Origin: CAVQZA01 sp963724805
Lineage (GTDB): Bacteria; Actinomycetota; Thermoleophilia; Gaiellales; Gaiellaceae
Length of the DNA stretch: 64,000 nt
Assembly: GCA_963724805.1 (NCBI GenBank)
Contig: CAVRWA010000001.1
Location: forward strand, 62,001-126,000
Reading direction: 5' to 3'
Below are positions 25,275-34,859 of this stretch, piece by piece; the first letter of the stretch is position 1; every line of letters starts with the position of its first letter. The translations under genes were made by a program, and so were the position numbers. The notes below the pieces were generated by a model that saw only the letters and a list, made by a program, of their open reading frames with translations, made no database searches and was not told the origin of the DNA.

Positions 25275-26365
25275 TCGCCGTCGTCGGGTCGGGGCTCGCG
25301 GGCTTCACCGCGTACCTGACGCTGTGCCAGGGCGGCGTCGAGCCCGGAGAGATCACCGTGTTCGGTCTCGACGACGATCCGGCGGGGGCCTGGCGAAGGC
25401 GAGCGGCGGCGATCCGGCAGCGCGAGATGCGCTCCGAGAGCGACGGCCACTGCCTGCCGACGACGTTCCCCGGGCTCGCGGTGCGTGAGGCGCGGCGGCG
25501 CGGGTCGGTCACGCCGCTCCTCTCCTCCCTGCTCGATCGCTACCACCCGTCGGTGGACGAGTTCCTCGACCACGTCGCGGAGCTGCGCGAGCGGAGCGGC
25601 TGGGACGCGAGCCTGCGCCGCGCGCGGGTCGAGCGCGTGCGTGCGGTGGACGGCGGCTTCGAGCTGGACGGCCACGGGGCGTGGCGCCACGTGCTGCTCG
25701 CGCCGGGCCACCCCGATTTGAAGGTGCCGGACGAGCTCCGCGACGACCCGCGCGCAGTCCACTCCTACGAGCCGCACGAGTACGCGTCGAGCGTGACCGT
25801 CGTCGGCGCCGGCCTCGCAGCCGCGACCGAGTGGCTCAACGCGCTCGAGGCAGGGGCCGAGGTCGTCTCGGTGCGGCGGCGCGAGCCCCTTCGGCGCCCG
25901 CTGAACGTGCCTCGCGCATACCTCTCGCGCCGCGGGCTGACGGGCTTCCACCGGCTCGGCGCAGACGAGCGCGCGGCCGCGCTCCGCACCCTGCTCGCGC
26001 CGTCGTACCCGCCGGGCCGGCGCTACGACGAGCCGCTGGCGCGGGCGGCCGCGGAGGGCCGGTTCCGGGTCGAGCCGTCGGTGAACGGCACCGAGCAGGT
26101 GATCTGCGCGACGGGCTTCCGCCGGGGGTTGGAGCACGACCCGCTGCTCCGGCGGCTGGTCGCCGACCATGGGCTCGAGACGGCGGGCTCGTGGCTCATG
26201 CTCGCGCCCGATTCGACCCTCCCGGCGCTGACCGACGGGAAGCGGACACTCGCGCTCGCGGGCGCGCCCGCGCAATGGGCCTTTCCCGCAGCCGACACCC
26301 TCGTCGGCGCGAAGTACGCGGCTCACGGCTTCCTGCGAAGGATCCGGGCGTGTCGTACACGCTGA
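25271..26365 (+). CDS. FAD/NAD(P)-dependent oxidoreductase-like protein
   Basis: A 364-residue protein with an N-terminal dinucleotide-binding motif (VVGSGLAGFTAYLTL) and a second one near residue 178 (VTVVGAGLAAATEWL), the two-Rossmann layout of FAD-dependent pyridine-nucleotide oxidoreductases and monooxygenase-like proteins. Between them is REMRSESDGHCLPTTFPG. An ATG-type FAD motif appears near 280 (QVICATGFRRG). I cannot name the substrate. GTG 25271 overlaps the permease stop by 4 bp, so it is made with the transporter; one possibility is oxidation of the imported compound. Confidence 0.65.
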   Translation: MIAVVGSGLAGFTAYLTLCQGGVEPGEITVFGLDDDPAGAWRRRAAAIRQREMRSESDGHCLPTTFPGLAVREARRRGSVTPLLSSLLDRYHPSVDEFLDHVAELRERSGWDASLRRARVERVRAVDGGFELDGHGAWRHVLLAPGHPDLKVPDELRDDPRAVHSYEPHEYASSVTVVGAGLAAATEWLNALEAGAEVVSVRRREPLRRPLNVPRAYLSRRGLTGFHRLGADERAAALRTLLAPSYPPGRRYDEPLARAAAEGRFRVEPSVNGTEQVICATGFRRGLEHDPLLRRLVADHGLETAGSWLMLAPDSTLPALTDGKRTLALAGAPAQWAFPAADTLVGAKYAAHGFLRRIRACRTR

Positions 26366-27534
26366 GAGGCCGCCTCGAGTCGCGGCTCGCGGCGCTGCTG
26401 CCCGTGCTCGCGGCCGCGTGTCTGCTCACCGTCGCACTGCACCGCTGGTGGCCGATCGAGCTCGCCGCGCTGATGGCGGCGGTCGGGCTCGCGCTCGACT
26501 CCCAGCTCTACCACCGCGTGCTCGACTACCAGCCAGGCTGGCTCGCGCTCCCTCTCGGCCTGCTCGAGCTCGGCGCTCTCCTCGCGCTGATGCGGCTCGC
26601 GGGGATCCGGGCGCCGCTCGTCCCGGCGCTCGGCCTCTATGCGGCCGCCTGGGTCGTCGCGCAGCTGCTCGCCCACGCGGGCTTCCCGCTCCTTCGGCTC
26701 GGCTACGCGGAGGACGGCGGCGAGCTCGGCCGCACCGGGCTCGCTGCGGCGGCGGCCGTCGCCGCCACGGTGGCCGCCGCCGGCGCCGTCGCGTACGCGC
26801 AGAGGCCGCCCACCGTCCACCTCGCGGCCGGTGTCCACCAGGGCCCGCTCGTGATCACGCGCCGCGAGGTCCTCGTCGGCCGGCCGGGGGCGATCGTCCG
26901 CGGCGGGATCGTCGTCCGCGCACGCGGGGTGACGATCCGCGACGTCGCCGTCGTCGGCGGGCAGAACGGGATCGAGGTCGACGGCGTCGACGGGGTGACG
27001 CTCGAGCGCGTCTCGATTTCGGGAGTGGCCTTCGACGGCATCCACGTCCGGCGCGCGGCGGTGACGATCCGCGACTGCACGATCGACATGCTCGAGAGCC
27101 CGTACGGCCAGGGGATCGACATCTCCTACACCTTCGACAAGAAGCCGAGCAGCGTGATGGGCTGCACCGTGATCGGCGGCCAGGAGGGGATCGTCACGCA
27201 CTTCACGACCGCGATGATCGTCGGCAACCGGGTCAGCCGCACGCAGCTACGCGCGATCTCGATGACGGAGATGTCGATGGGGATGATCGAGCACAACGAG
27301 GTGCACGACGCGCTCGGCGTCGGGATCTTCTGCAACGACCACTCGATGTGCATGGTCGAGCGGAACACCGTCGTCGACACGCGGTCGGACGCCGCGTCGG
27401 GGAACCTCTGGCGCCTCGGCTTCGGCGTGCTCGCGAGCTACAGCTCCGAGGCCGAGCTGAAGGACAACTCCCTCGGGACGAACCCGCGGCCTGCCGGCGC
27501 CGTCCTCGACTCGCAGCTCCGGCCCAGCGGCTAG
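26350..27534 (+). CDS. Membrane-anchored right-handed beta-helix protein
   Basis: A 394-residue protein. Four hydrophobic helices fill residues about 10-150. A parallel beta-helix domain follows (about 150-390) with repeated strands such as VRARGVTIRDVAVVGGQNGIEV, then further rungs, in the NosD/carbohydrate-binding style. GTG 26350 lies 16 bp inside the end of the oxidoreductase gene, with AAGGA upstream. The fold is used for polysaccharide binding or cleavage; no catalytic residues can be assigned. The gene closes the transporter operon and is convergent with the GT39 gene five bases away. Role in glycan recognition at the cell surface is inference. Confidence 0.7.
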   Translation: MSYTLRGRLESRLAALLPVLAAACLLTVALHRWWPIELAALMAAVGLALDSQLYHRVLDYQPGWLALPLGLLELGALLALMRLAGIRAPLVPALGLYAAAWVVAQLLAHAGFPLLRLGYAEDGGELGRTGLAAAAAVAATVAAAGAVAYAQRPPTVHLAAGVHQGPLVITRREVLVGRPGAIVRGGIVVRARGVTIRDVAVVGGQNGIEVDGVDGVTLERVSISGVAFDGIHVRRAAVTIRDCTIDMLESPYGQGIDISYTFDKKPSSVMGCTVIGGQEGIVTHFTTAMIVGNRVSRTQLRAISMTEMSMGMIEHNEVHDALGVGIFCNDHSMCMVERNTVVDTRSDAASGNLWRLGFGVLASYSSEAELKDNSLGTNPRPAGAVLDSQLRPSG

Positions 27535-27539
27535 ACCAT

Positions 27540-29048
27540 CTACAGCGCGTCCCGCGCGATGTAGGCGCGCCAGAGCTCGCCGAGCGGCCGCCTCAGGCTG
27601 CAGGCGACGATCGTCCTTCCCTGCTCCTCGTTGGCTATGTGCCAGCGGTTGTCGATGTGCGCGAGCGTGCGCCACGACCTGCAGACCTCGTCGAGGAAGC
27701 CCTGGTCGTAGCCGACGACGAGTGCGAAGCGCTGGTCCAGGCGCCTCGGCCGCCAGTACTGCCACGAGAGGTGGCCGCTGACGACGAGCGGAAGCCCCCG
27801 GGCCGGGCCGTAGCGCTCGAGCGCCGAGGCCTCGCCGTAGTTCGCGGCCAGGACGGCGCCGTCGCTCCGGTCGGCCGCCGGCAAGCCGCGCCAGGCCCGC
27901 GCGGTCTGATCGGCGAGCTCCGGCCAGCCGAGCTCGTCCTTGTAGAACGTGTCCTTCCAGGTCCCGGCGCGGACCATCGACGCGGTCGAGCGAACCGGCA
28001 GGACGAGCGGCGCCGCCACGGCCAGAACGGCGAGCTGGACCACCACGAGCGCGCTTACCGCCGCGTAGCGCACCGGGCGCCCCGCACGCAACCAGCTGCC
28101 AAGAGCGACGATCCCCGCAGCGAAGGCGACCGTGTCGCCGGGCAGCGGGTAGTAGCTCCGCCCGCGCTCCACGAGGAAGAGGAGTGTCACCACGACCGGC
28201 ACGATCGCGAGCGGACGCAGGCGCGGACGCCGCCAGAGCCAGACGACCCCGACCACGGCGACCACCGCTCCGGCGATGCCGAGGAAGAACAGCCCCTGGA
28301 CCACGTAGTCGACGCGCGAGGTGTCCTCTGCGGTCTTGGCGTTCTGGCTCGACGCGAAGTGGACGCTCGGCCATCCGTGCTGCACCTGCCAGACGAGGTT
28401 CGGCAGGAAGACGAGGAACGCGACGCCGAGGGCGACCCACGGCCCGCGCGTCGCGAGCAGCCGTCTCGACGGGGTCGCGAGCAGCCCGATCGTGAAGGCG
28501 GCCAGGAGCACGACGATCGTGTACTTCGCCTGGAGCCCGATCCCGGCGACGAGGCCGAGCACCGGCCACAGGCGCGGCTCCGGCCGGCCGAGCACCCGTA
28601 GCGCGACGTACAGGAACGCTGCCCACGCGAGCTGGTCGAACCAGGTCGGGTGGAAGACGCTGGCCGAGCCGAGCGCGACCGGGAGCAGCGCCCAGCCGAG
28701 CGCGGCTCCGAGCTGCGCTCGCCACCCGCCGCCGAGCTCGCGCACCATCAGCGAGATGAGGACGATCACTGCGGTCCCTGCCGCCAGACAGGTCAGGCGC
28801 AGCGCGACGAGCGAGTCGCCGGCGACCGCGCGCACGAGCCAGGCGACCCAGGCCGTGAGCGGCGGGAAGTCGACGTAGCCGAGCGCCGGCCGCCGCGCCG
28901 CGGAGAGGAAGTAGAGCTCGTCGCGGTTCCAGCCGTAGCGGCCGATGAAGGGGAGCTGGATCGCAGCCGAGAGCGCCCCGCCCGCGAGCCCGCACAGCAG
29001 CGCCGTCCGAAGGGGAGCCAAATGCTCATGAGCACAAGGCTCACGCAT
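27540..29048 (-). CDS. GT39/ArnT-like membrane glycosyltransferase
   Basis: A 502-residue polytopic protein of the dolichyl-phosphate-mannose mannosyltransferase/ArnT superfamily, which moves sugars from lipid-phosphate donors on the outer face of the membrane. The first extracytoplasmic loop has RYGWNRDELYFLSAARR, including the Asp-Glu pair that is catalytic in this family, followed by GYVDFPPLTAW. About ten hydrophobic helices extend to about residue 350, then a soluble C-terminal domain of about 150 residues. ATG 29048 overlaps the upstream GNAT stop by 8 bp. The acceptor is unknown; it could be a surface protein or lipid. Confidence 0.82.
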   Translation of the reverse strand: MREPCAHEHLAPLRTALLCGLAGGALSAAIQLPFIGRYGWNRDELYFLSAARRPALGYVDFPPLTAWVAWLVRAVAGDSLVALRLTCLAAGTAVIVLISLMVRELGGGWRAQLGAALGWALLPVALGSASVFHPTWFDQLAWAAFLYVALRVLGRPEPRLWPVLGLVAGIGLQAKYTIVVLLAAFTIGLLATPSRRLLATRGPWVALGVAFLVFLPNLVWQVQHGWPSVHFASSQNAKTAEDTSRVDYVVQGLFFLGIAGAVVAVVGVVWLWRRPRLRPLAIVPVVVTLLFLVERGRSYYPLPGDTVAFAAGIVALGSWLRAGRPVRYAAVSALVVVQLAVLAVAAPLVLPVRSTASMVRAGTWKDTFYKDELGWPELADQTARAWRGLPAADRSDGAVLAANYGEASALERYGPARGLPLVVSGHLSWQYWRPRRLDQRFALVVGYDQGFLDEVCRSWRTLAHIDNRWHIANEEQGRTIVACSLRRPLGELWRAYIARDAL

Positions 29049-29553
29049 CAAGGTCTTCCTGGACGAGGCCGAAGAGGACGCCGTCGACCCACGCGCCCTC
29101 GTACAGGTACGCCTTGCGCTTCACTCCTTCCCGTGTGAAGCCGACCCTCTCGGCGTGGGCCATCGCTCGCTCGTTGAAGCCGTAGGTCTCGAGCTGGAGG
29201 CGGTGGAAGCCGAGCCCGCGCACGAGGTGGTGGACGACCTGGCGGGCCGCGTCGGCGGCGACCCCACGGCCCTGGAAGTCCGGATGGACGGCGAGCCCGC
29301 CGAGCTGGGCGATGCGGCTCCGCTCGTTGACCCGCTCGAACCGCATCGACCCGACGGGCTGCCCGTCCACCTCGATCACGAAGCGGCCGAAGGCCTCCGG
29401 CTCCGCCGCGGAGCGCTCGATCTCGGCGAGTAGCGCCTCGCGGTCGGAGGCGCGCCCGGCGGCGAGGAACGGCGCAACCTCGTCGTGCGTGACGAGCGAG
29501 AAGAGGAAGTCCACGTCGCCCGGCAGCGCCCTCCGGAAGCTCACCACGGCCAT
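29041..29553 (-). CDS. GNAT-family N-acetyltransferase (RimJ/RimL type)
   Basis: A 170-residue acetyl-CoA-dependent transferase. FRRALPGDVDFLFSLV is the N-terminal strand-helix of the fold; the acetyl-CoA motif is near 95-110 (GGLAVHPDFQGRGVAADAAR), and LETYGFNERAMAHAERVGFTREG is the typical motif B of the RimJ/RimL group, which modifies N termini or small amines. ATG 29553 overlaps the EamA gene end by 13 bp, and its stop overlaps the GT39 start, so all three are coupled. Substrate unknown. Confidence 0.85.
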   Translation of the reverse strand: MAVVSFRRALPGDVDFLFSLVTHDEVAPFLAAGRASDREALLAEIERSAAEPEAFGRFVIEVDGQPVGSMRFERVNERSRIAQLGGLAVHPDFQGRGVAADAARQVVHHLVRGLGFHRLQLETYGFNERAMAHAERVGFTREGVKRKAYLYEGAWVDGVLFGLVQEDLDA

Positions 29554-30428
29554 GCGACCTTCAGCCGGCCGGAGCCGATCGCGACGCCCGCCAGGATCAA
29601 CACGAGGCCGCCGAGCGTGGCGCCGGTCACCGGCTCGTCGAGCAGCACCGCGCCGTAGGCGAGCGCCGTCACCGGAAGCAGGTAGGCGACGAGGCTCGAG
29701 CGGGCCGAGCCGTAGAGGCGGAGCATCCGGTAGAAGACGATCTGGGCGAGGGCGGTGCCGATCAGCCCGAGCGCGGCGATCGAGGCGATCGCCTGCCCGC
29801 TCGGCGTAGCAGCGGGAAGCCGGAGGATCGCGAACGGCGCGAGGAGCACGAGCGCGGCCAGCATGGAGGCGGCGGCGAGCACGGGCCCGGTCGCGAGGTT
29901 TCCCACGCGCTTGCCCGCGTAGAGGTTGGCGGCGGCGTACGAAACGGACGAGAGGACGACGGCGAGCGTGCCCGCGACCGCCCACCAGCCGCCGGTCGGG
30001 TTGAAGCCGGCGAGCACCGCGACGCCGACGAGCCCCATCACGATCCCGGCCGCCTGAAGGCGCGTGACTCGCTCGTCGGGTCGGTAGTGCAGGGCGAGCA
30101 GGACGACGAAGATCGGTACCGTCGCGTTCGCGATCGCCGCGATCCCCGAGTCGACGTGCTGCTCGCCCCAGGCGATCAGCGTGAAGGGCAGCGCCGCGTT
30201 CGCGAGCCCGAGCACGAGGCCGACGCGGCCGACGCGCCTCAGCTCCGAGATCGCCTTGCTCCCGCCCACCTGCCACGCGAGGTAGACGAGCAGCACCGGC
30301 ACCGCGAAGAGCAGCCGCAACTCGACCATGGCCGCCGGCGGCACGTCTTCGACCGCCACCTTGATGAAGAGGTAGGAGCTACCCCAGATCGCGGCGAGGA
30401 GCAGGAGCAGGGGGACGTAGCCGCGCAT
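29541..30428 (-). CDS. EamA/DMT-family transporter, copy 1
   Basis: A 295-residue drug/metabolite transporter with ten predicted helices as two EamA repeats. Repeat 1 opens PLLLLLAAIWGSSYLFIKVAV; repeat 2 opens near residue 150. The WGSSYLFIK and the end-of-repeat ANATVPIFVVLLAL are family features. Members export amino acids, purines or drugs; nothing here fixes the substrate. ATG 30428 lies 50 bp inside the end of the upstream paralogue, so translation is coupled. The two probably arose by tandem duplication. Confidence 0.85.
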   Translation of the reverse strand: MRGYVPLLLLLAAIWGSSYLFIKVAVEDVPPAAMVELRLLFAVPVLLVYLAWQVGGSKAISELRRVGRVGLVLGLANAALPFTLIAWGEQHVDSGIAAIANATVPIFVVLLALHYRPDERVTRLQAAGIVMGLVGVAVLAGFNPTGGWWAVAGTLAVVLSSVSYAAANLYAGKRVGNLATGPVLAAASMLAALVLLAPFAILRLPAATPSGQAIASIAALGLIGTALAQIVFYRMLRLYGSARSSLVAYLLPVTALAYGAVLLDEPVTGATLGGLVLILAGVAIGSGRLKVAWPW

Positions 30429-31305
30429 TGCGCCAGGCTACCGGGGAGACGGCGCCCGTTCCGAGCGCAACGCCGGCGAGGATCAGCGCGAGCCCGGCGA
30501 GCGCCGAGGCAGTGACCGGCTCGCTGAGGAAGACGGCGCCGTAGAAGACGGCGAACGCCGGCACGAGGTAGGTGACGAGGATCGCCCGCGAGGCGCCCGC
30601 CCCGGCCATGATCGCGAAGTAGAGGAGGTAGGCGATCGCGCTGCACACGATCCCGAGGATCAGAACGGCGAGGATCGTCTCCGCCGAAGGCGCTGACCCG
30701 GGCGCCTGCGAGATCCCCGCCGGTGCCATCAGCAGCGTGGCGCTCAACAGCGTCCCGAGCGCGATCACCATCGGCTGAACGCCTTTGAGCCGCCGGCCGG
30801 CGTAGAGGATGGAGCCCGCGTAGCAGAGCGCCGTCGCGACCACGGCGAGCGCGGCCACCACGTCCCCTCCCTCCTGCACGCCGACGAGCAGGCCGACCCC
30901 GGCGAAGCCGACGAGCAGGCCGACGAGGCGCCACCCGGTCACGCGCTCGGAGGGGACGAAGCGGAGCGCCAGCAGCGCGACGAAGATCGGTGCGGCCGCC
31001 TGGATGATCGCGGCGAGCCCCGAGTCGAGCCGCGTCTCGCTCCACGAGAGGAGCCAGAACGGCACCGCGGCGTTGAGGGCGCCCACGAGGAAGAGCGGGA
31101 ACCAGTGGCGGCGGAGCTCCGCGAACGCGCCGCGCGCGCCGAGCGCGAGCAGCACGACGGGGACGAGCGTGAGCATCCCCGTCCCGACGCGGCCGAGCAC
31201 GAGCGTCGCCGGCGAGATCTCCCGCACGCCGATCTTGATCCACATGAACGACGAGCCCCAGATCGCCGAGAGGGCGAGCAGCATCACGAGGTAGCGGGGC
31301 CTCAT
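30379..31305 (-). CDS. EamA/DMT-family transporter, copy 2
   Basis: A 308-residue paralogue of the next gene: MLLALSAIWGSSFMWIKIGV at the start, IIQAAAPIFVALLALRF at the end of the first repeat, and a C-terminal LAGLALILAGVALGTG. A polar Arg/Pro tail of about 20 residues extends over the start of the second copy (50-bp overlap). ATG 31305 is 41 bp from the divergent purL start, so both promoters share that gap. Likely an exporter of small metabolites. Confidence 0.85.
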   Translation of the reverse strand: MRPRYLVMLLALSAIWGSSFMWIKIGVREISPATLVLGRVGTGMLTLVPVVLLALGARGAFAELRRHWFPLFLVGALNAAVPFWLLSWSETRLDSGLAAIIQAAAPIFVALLALRFVPSERVTGWRLVGLLVGFAGVGLLVGVQEGGDVVAALAVVATALCYAGSILYAGRRLKGVQPMVIALGTLLSATLLMAPAGISQAPGSAPSAETILAVLILGIVCSAIAYLLYFAIMAGAGASRAILVTYLVPAFAVFYGAVFLSEPVTASALAGLALILAGVALGTGAVSPVAWRNARLRPPAPAPRRDLG

Positions 31306-31346
31306 GGTGGGTTCAACGACGGAGTCACCCGTCCACCTTCCCGGGT

Positions 31347-33437
31347 ATGCTGTTTCATCTGACGCGGGTTGCGGAACAGCCTCTTCATCGTGCTCTCGGC
31401 CTTACCAACGGCGAGTACGACCGTATCTGTGAGCTGCTCACCCGGGAGCCGAACCACTTCGAGCTCGCCGTCTTCTCCCTCCTCTGGTCGGAGCACTGCG
31501 GCTACAAGCATTCGGCGCGCCTGCTGAAGAGGCTTCCGTCCACGGGAGAACGAGTCTTGCAGGGGCCGGGCGAGAACGCCGGGGTCATCGACCTGGGCGA
31601 AGGTGAGGCGGTCGCGTTCAAGGTCGAGAGCCACAACCACCCCTCGGCGGTGGAGCCGTTCCAGGGGGCGGCGACGGGGGTCGGCGGGATCCTCCGCGAC
31701 ATCGTCGCGATGGGCGCGCGGCCGGTGGCGCTGCTCGACGGGCTGCGCTTCGGCGCGCCCGACAACCACTTCGACCGAGCCGTCGCCGGAATCGCCGCCT
31801 ACGGCAACTCCACAGGGATCCCGACCGTGGGCGGCGAGGCCGTCTTCGACGAGTCCTACGCGGACAACTGCCTGGTCAATGCGATGTGCGTCGGGCTGCT
31901 GCCGGCGGAGCGGCTCACCACGGCGAGGGCCACCGGGGTCGGCCACCTCGTCGTCCTCTACGGCGCGACCACCGGCCGTGACGGAATCGGCGGCGCGAGC
32001 GTGCTCGCGAGCCAGGAGCTCGGCGAGAACGACGCCGACAAGCGGCCGTCGGTCCAGGTCGGCGACCCGTTCACGGGCAAGAAGCTGATCGAGGTCTCGG
32101 TCGAGCTGACCGAGCGCGGGCTCGTCGAGTCGCTGCAGGACTGCGGCGCCGCGGGCCTCGCCTCCTCCCTCGCCGAAATGGCCTCCGAGTGCGGGCTCGA
32201 CATCCATCTCGACCGCGTGCCGCTACGCGAGGAGGGGATGGAGCCGTGGGAGATCATGATCTCGGAGAGCCAGGAGCGTATGGTCGCGGTCGTCCGCCCG
32301 CAGATGCTCGAGGCGCTGGCGGAGGTCTGCGAGCGCTGGGAGCTGCCCTGCACCACGATCGGCGAGGTGACCGACTCCGGGCTCCTGCGCGCCTTCCACG
32401 GCGACGAGGTGGTCGGTGCGATCCCGGCGCGGCTGCTCACCGACGAGTGCCCGCGCTACGACATCCCGACGCAAACGCGCCCCGCACCGAGGGCGACGCC
32501 GCCGTGGGGGCCGGACAACGCGAAGGCGCTGCTCGACCTGCTCGCCTCGCCCAACATTCGCAGCCGCGCCTGGATCTACGAGCGCTACGACCACCTCGTC
32601 GGCTCGCGCACCGTGCGCAGACCGGGCCTCGACGCCGCCGTCCTGCGCCTGCGGCCGTCGCTGCGCGGACTCGCGGTCTCGCTCGACGGCCAGGGGCGGC
32701 TCGCGTCGCTCGACCCGCGCACCGGCGGCGCGCTCGCGGTGCTCGAGGCGGCGCGGAACGTCGCCTGCGCCGGCGGGGAGCCGCTGGCCCTCACGGACTG
32801 CCTCAACTTCGGCAACCCCGAGAAGCCGGAGATCGCCTGGGAGCTGGCCGAGTCGATCGAGGGGATCGCCGCCGCCGCCAAGGCGATCGGGATCCCCGTC
32901 GTCTCGGGCAACGTCTCCCTCTACAACGACAGCGACGGGCGCTCGATCCATCCCACGCCGGTCGTCGGCTGCGTCGGCCTCGTCGCCGACGTTCGCAGCG
33001 TCCCGGGCGCGTGGCAGGACGGCGACGTCGTCCTCCTCGCCGGCGAGCCCGAGCTCTCGTTCGCCGGCTCCGAATACCAGGCGCTGTACGGCGAGCTCGA
33101 CGGCGAGCCGGCGCCGCTCGACCTGGCGGCCGAGGCGGCGCTGATCCGTTTCCTCTGGAAGGCCGCCCCGCTCCTGACCCTGGCACACGACGCCTCGGAC
33201 GGCGGGCTCGCGGTGTGCCTCGCCGAGGCCGCGCTCCACTCCGGGATCGGCGCCGAGCTCGACGTTCCAGACGGTCCGCTCTCGCTCTTCGGCGAGGGCG
33301 GCGGCTGCGCGGTGATCGCCTGTCCGGCCGAGGACGTCGAGCGGCTCGGCTCGAAGGGGCTGCGGCGGATCGGCGTCGTCGGCGGCGACCGGCTGCTCGG
33401 CCTGCCGCTCCCCCAGCTCCGGGAGGCCTACAGCTGA
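31347..33437 (+). CDS. purL: Phosphoribosylformylglycinamidine synthase, large subunit (small-type PurL)
   Basis: A 696-residue ATP-dependent amidotransferase subunit converting FGAR to FGAM in purine synthesis. It is the short PurL type that works with separate PurS and PurQ (glutaminase) subunits. Motifs: WSEHCGYKHS near 48, the ATP/metal segment KVESHNHPSAVEPFQGAATG near 90, GGEAVFDESY, and in the second half DCLNFGNPEKPE and VVSGNVSLYNDS. ATG 31347 is the first start; its ribosome site is weak. No purS or purQ lies in this window. Its stop overlaps the purF start. Confidence 0.95.
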   Translation: MLFHLTRVAEQPLHRALGLTNGEYDRICELLTREPNHFELAVFSLLWSEHCGYKHSARLLKRLPSTGERVLQGPGENAGVIDLGEGEAVAFKVESHNHPSAVEPFQGAATGVGGILRDIVAMGARPVALLDGLRFGAPDNHFDRAVAGIAAYGNSTGIPTVGGEAVFDESYADNCLVNAMCVGLLPAERLTTARATGVGHLVVLYGATTGRDGIGGASVLASQELGENDADKRPSVQVGDPFTGKKLIEVSVELTERGLVESLQDCGAAGLASSLAEMASECGLDIHLDRVPLREEGMEPWEIMISESQERMVAVVRPQMLEALAEVCERWELPCTTIGEVTDSGLLRAFHGDEVVGAIPARLLTDECPRYDIPTQTRPAPRATPPWGPDNAKALLDLLASPNIRSRAWIYERYDHLVGSRTVRRPGLDAAVLRLRPSLRGLAVSLDGQGRLASLDPRTGGALAVLEAARNVACAGGEPLALTDCLNFGNPEKPEIAWELAESIEGIAAAAKAIGIPVVSGNVSLYNDSDGRSIHPTPVVGCVGLVADVRSVPGAWQDGDVVLLAGEPELSFAGSEYQALYGELDGEPAPLDLAAEAALIRFLWKAAPLLTLAHDASDGGLAVCLAEAALHSGIGAELDVPDGPLSLFGEGGGCAVIACPAEDVERLGSKGLRRIGVVGGDRLLGLPLPQLREAYS

Positions 33438-34816
33438 TGTGCGGCGTCTTCGGCATCCACGCGAACGACCGGGACGTGGCCCGGCTCGCCTACTTCGGCC
33501 TCTTCGCGCTCCAGCACCGGGGCCAGGAGTCGGCGGGGATCGCGGTCTCCGACCAGGGCCGGCTCACCGCGCTGCGCGACCTCGGTCTCGTCACCCAGGT
33601 CTTCGACGAGCAGAAGCTGCGCGGCCTCCGCGGCCAGACCGCGATCGGCCACACGCGCTACTCGACCACCGGCTCGACGCACTGGTCAAACGCGCAGCCC
33701 CACGTCCACCACGGGCGGGCGAGGACGGTCGCGCTCGGCCACAACGGCAACCTCACGAACACGGCGAAGCTGCGCGAGGAGCTGGCCGGGCGCGGGGTCA
33801 AGCTCGGCTCGACCTCCGACACCGAGGTGATCGCGGCCCTGATCTCCTCTGACGAGGCCCCGCTCGAGGAGGCGGTCGCCAACACGATGAGGAAGCTCGA
33901 GGGCGCCTACTCGGTCGTGGCGCTCTCGGAGGGGACGCTGCTCGCCTTCCGCGACCCGTTCGGCTTCCGCCCGCTCTGCCTCGGCCGCATCCACGAGGAC
34001 TGGGTGGTCGCGTCGGAGACCTGCGCGCTCGACCTCGTCGCCGCCGCGTACGTGCGCGAGGTGGCGCCGGGCGAGCTCGTCGCGATCGACGACGGCGGCT
34101 GCCGCTCGACCCAGGCGGTACCGGTCGCGAACGGCGGCGCGCTCTGCATCTTCGAGTTCTTCTACCTGGCGCGCCCCGACTCGCAGCTCTCCGGCGTCGA
34201 GGTGCACGGCGCGCGCGTGCGCATGGGCGAGCGGCTCGCGCGCGAGGCGCCGGTCGAGGCCGATCTCGTGCTGCCGATCCCCGACTCCGGCACCCCGGCC
34301 GCCGTCGGCTTCTCGCGCGCGAGCGGGATCCCGTTCACCGAGGGGATGGTCAAGAACCGCTACGTGGGGCGCACGTTCATCCAGCCCGACCAGGAGATGC
34401 GCCAGCAGGGGATCAGGATGAAGTTCCATCCGGTCGCCGAGGTCGCGGGCCGCCGGGTCGTCGTGGTCGACGACTCGATCGTGCGCGGGAACACGACGAG
34501 GGCGATCGTGCTGATGCTGTTCGACGCGGGCGCGACGGAGGTACACGTGCGGATCTCGTCGCCGCCGGTGATCGGGCAGTGCTTCTACGGGATCGACCTC
34601 GCCGACCCGGACGAGCTGATCGCGAACGTCCGCACGATCGAGGAGGTCCGGGAGCACATCGGCGCCACTTCGCTCGCGTACCTCTCGCTGGAAGGGCTCG
34701 AAGAGTCGACGCAGCTCCCGCCGAGGAACCTCTGCCGCGCCTGCCTGACGCGCGACTATCCGACGGCGGTGCCCGCCGACGCGAAGAAACTCCGCTTCGA
34801 GCCCGTGCGCGCCTAG
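33437..34816 (+). CDS. purF: Amidophosphoribosyltransferase
   Basis: A 459-residue enzyme for the first committed step of purine synthesis (PRPP plus glutamine to phosphoribosylamine). It starts MCGVFGIH, so the nucleophile is Cys2 exposed by Met removal and there is no propeptide. The glutaminase half shows ALQHRGQESAGIA, TRYSTTGS and LGHNGNLTN. The phosphoribosyltransferase half has the PRPP loop VVVVDDSIVRGNTTR near 340. Near the C terminus, NLCRACLTRDYP keeps two of the Cys that in some relatives bind an Fe-S cluster. ATG 33437 shares a base with the purL stop. Confidence 0.96.
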   Translation: MCGVFGIHANDRDVARLAYFGLFALQHRGQESAGIAVSDQGRLTALRDLGLVTQVFDEQKLRGLRGQTAIGHTRYSTTGSTHWSNAQPHVHHGRARTVALGHNGNLTNTAKLREELAGRGVKLGSTSDTEVIAALISSDEAPLEEAVANTMRKLEGAYSVVALSEGTLLAFRDPFGFRPLCLGRIHEDWVVASETCALDLVAAAYVREVAPGELVAIDDGGCRSTQAVPVANGGALCIFEFFYLARPDSQLSGVEVHGARVRMGERLAREAPVEADLVLPIPDSGTPAAVGFSRASGIPFTEGMVKNRYVGRTFIQPDQEMRQQGIRMKFHPVAEVAGRRVVVVDDSIVRGNTTRAIVLMLFDAGATEVHVRISSPPVIGQCFYGIDLADPDELIANVRTIEEVREHIGATSLAYLSLEGLEESTQLPPRNLCRACLTRDYPTAVPADAKKLRFEPVRA

Positions 34817-34859
34817 ACGCTCGCGCCTCGCCACGCGCATGGCTCCGGTGGACAGGTCC

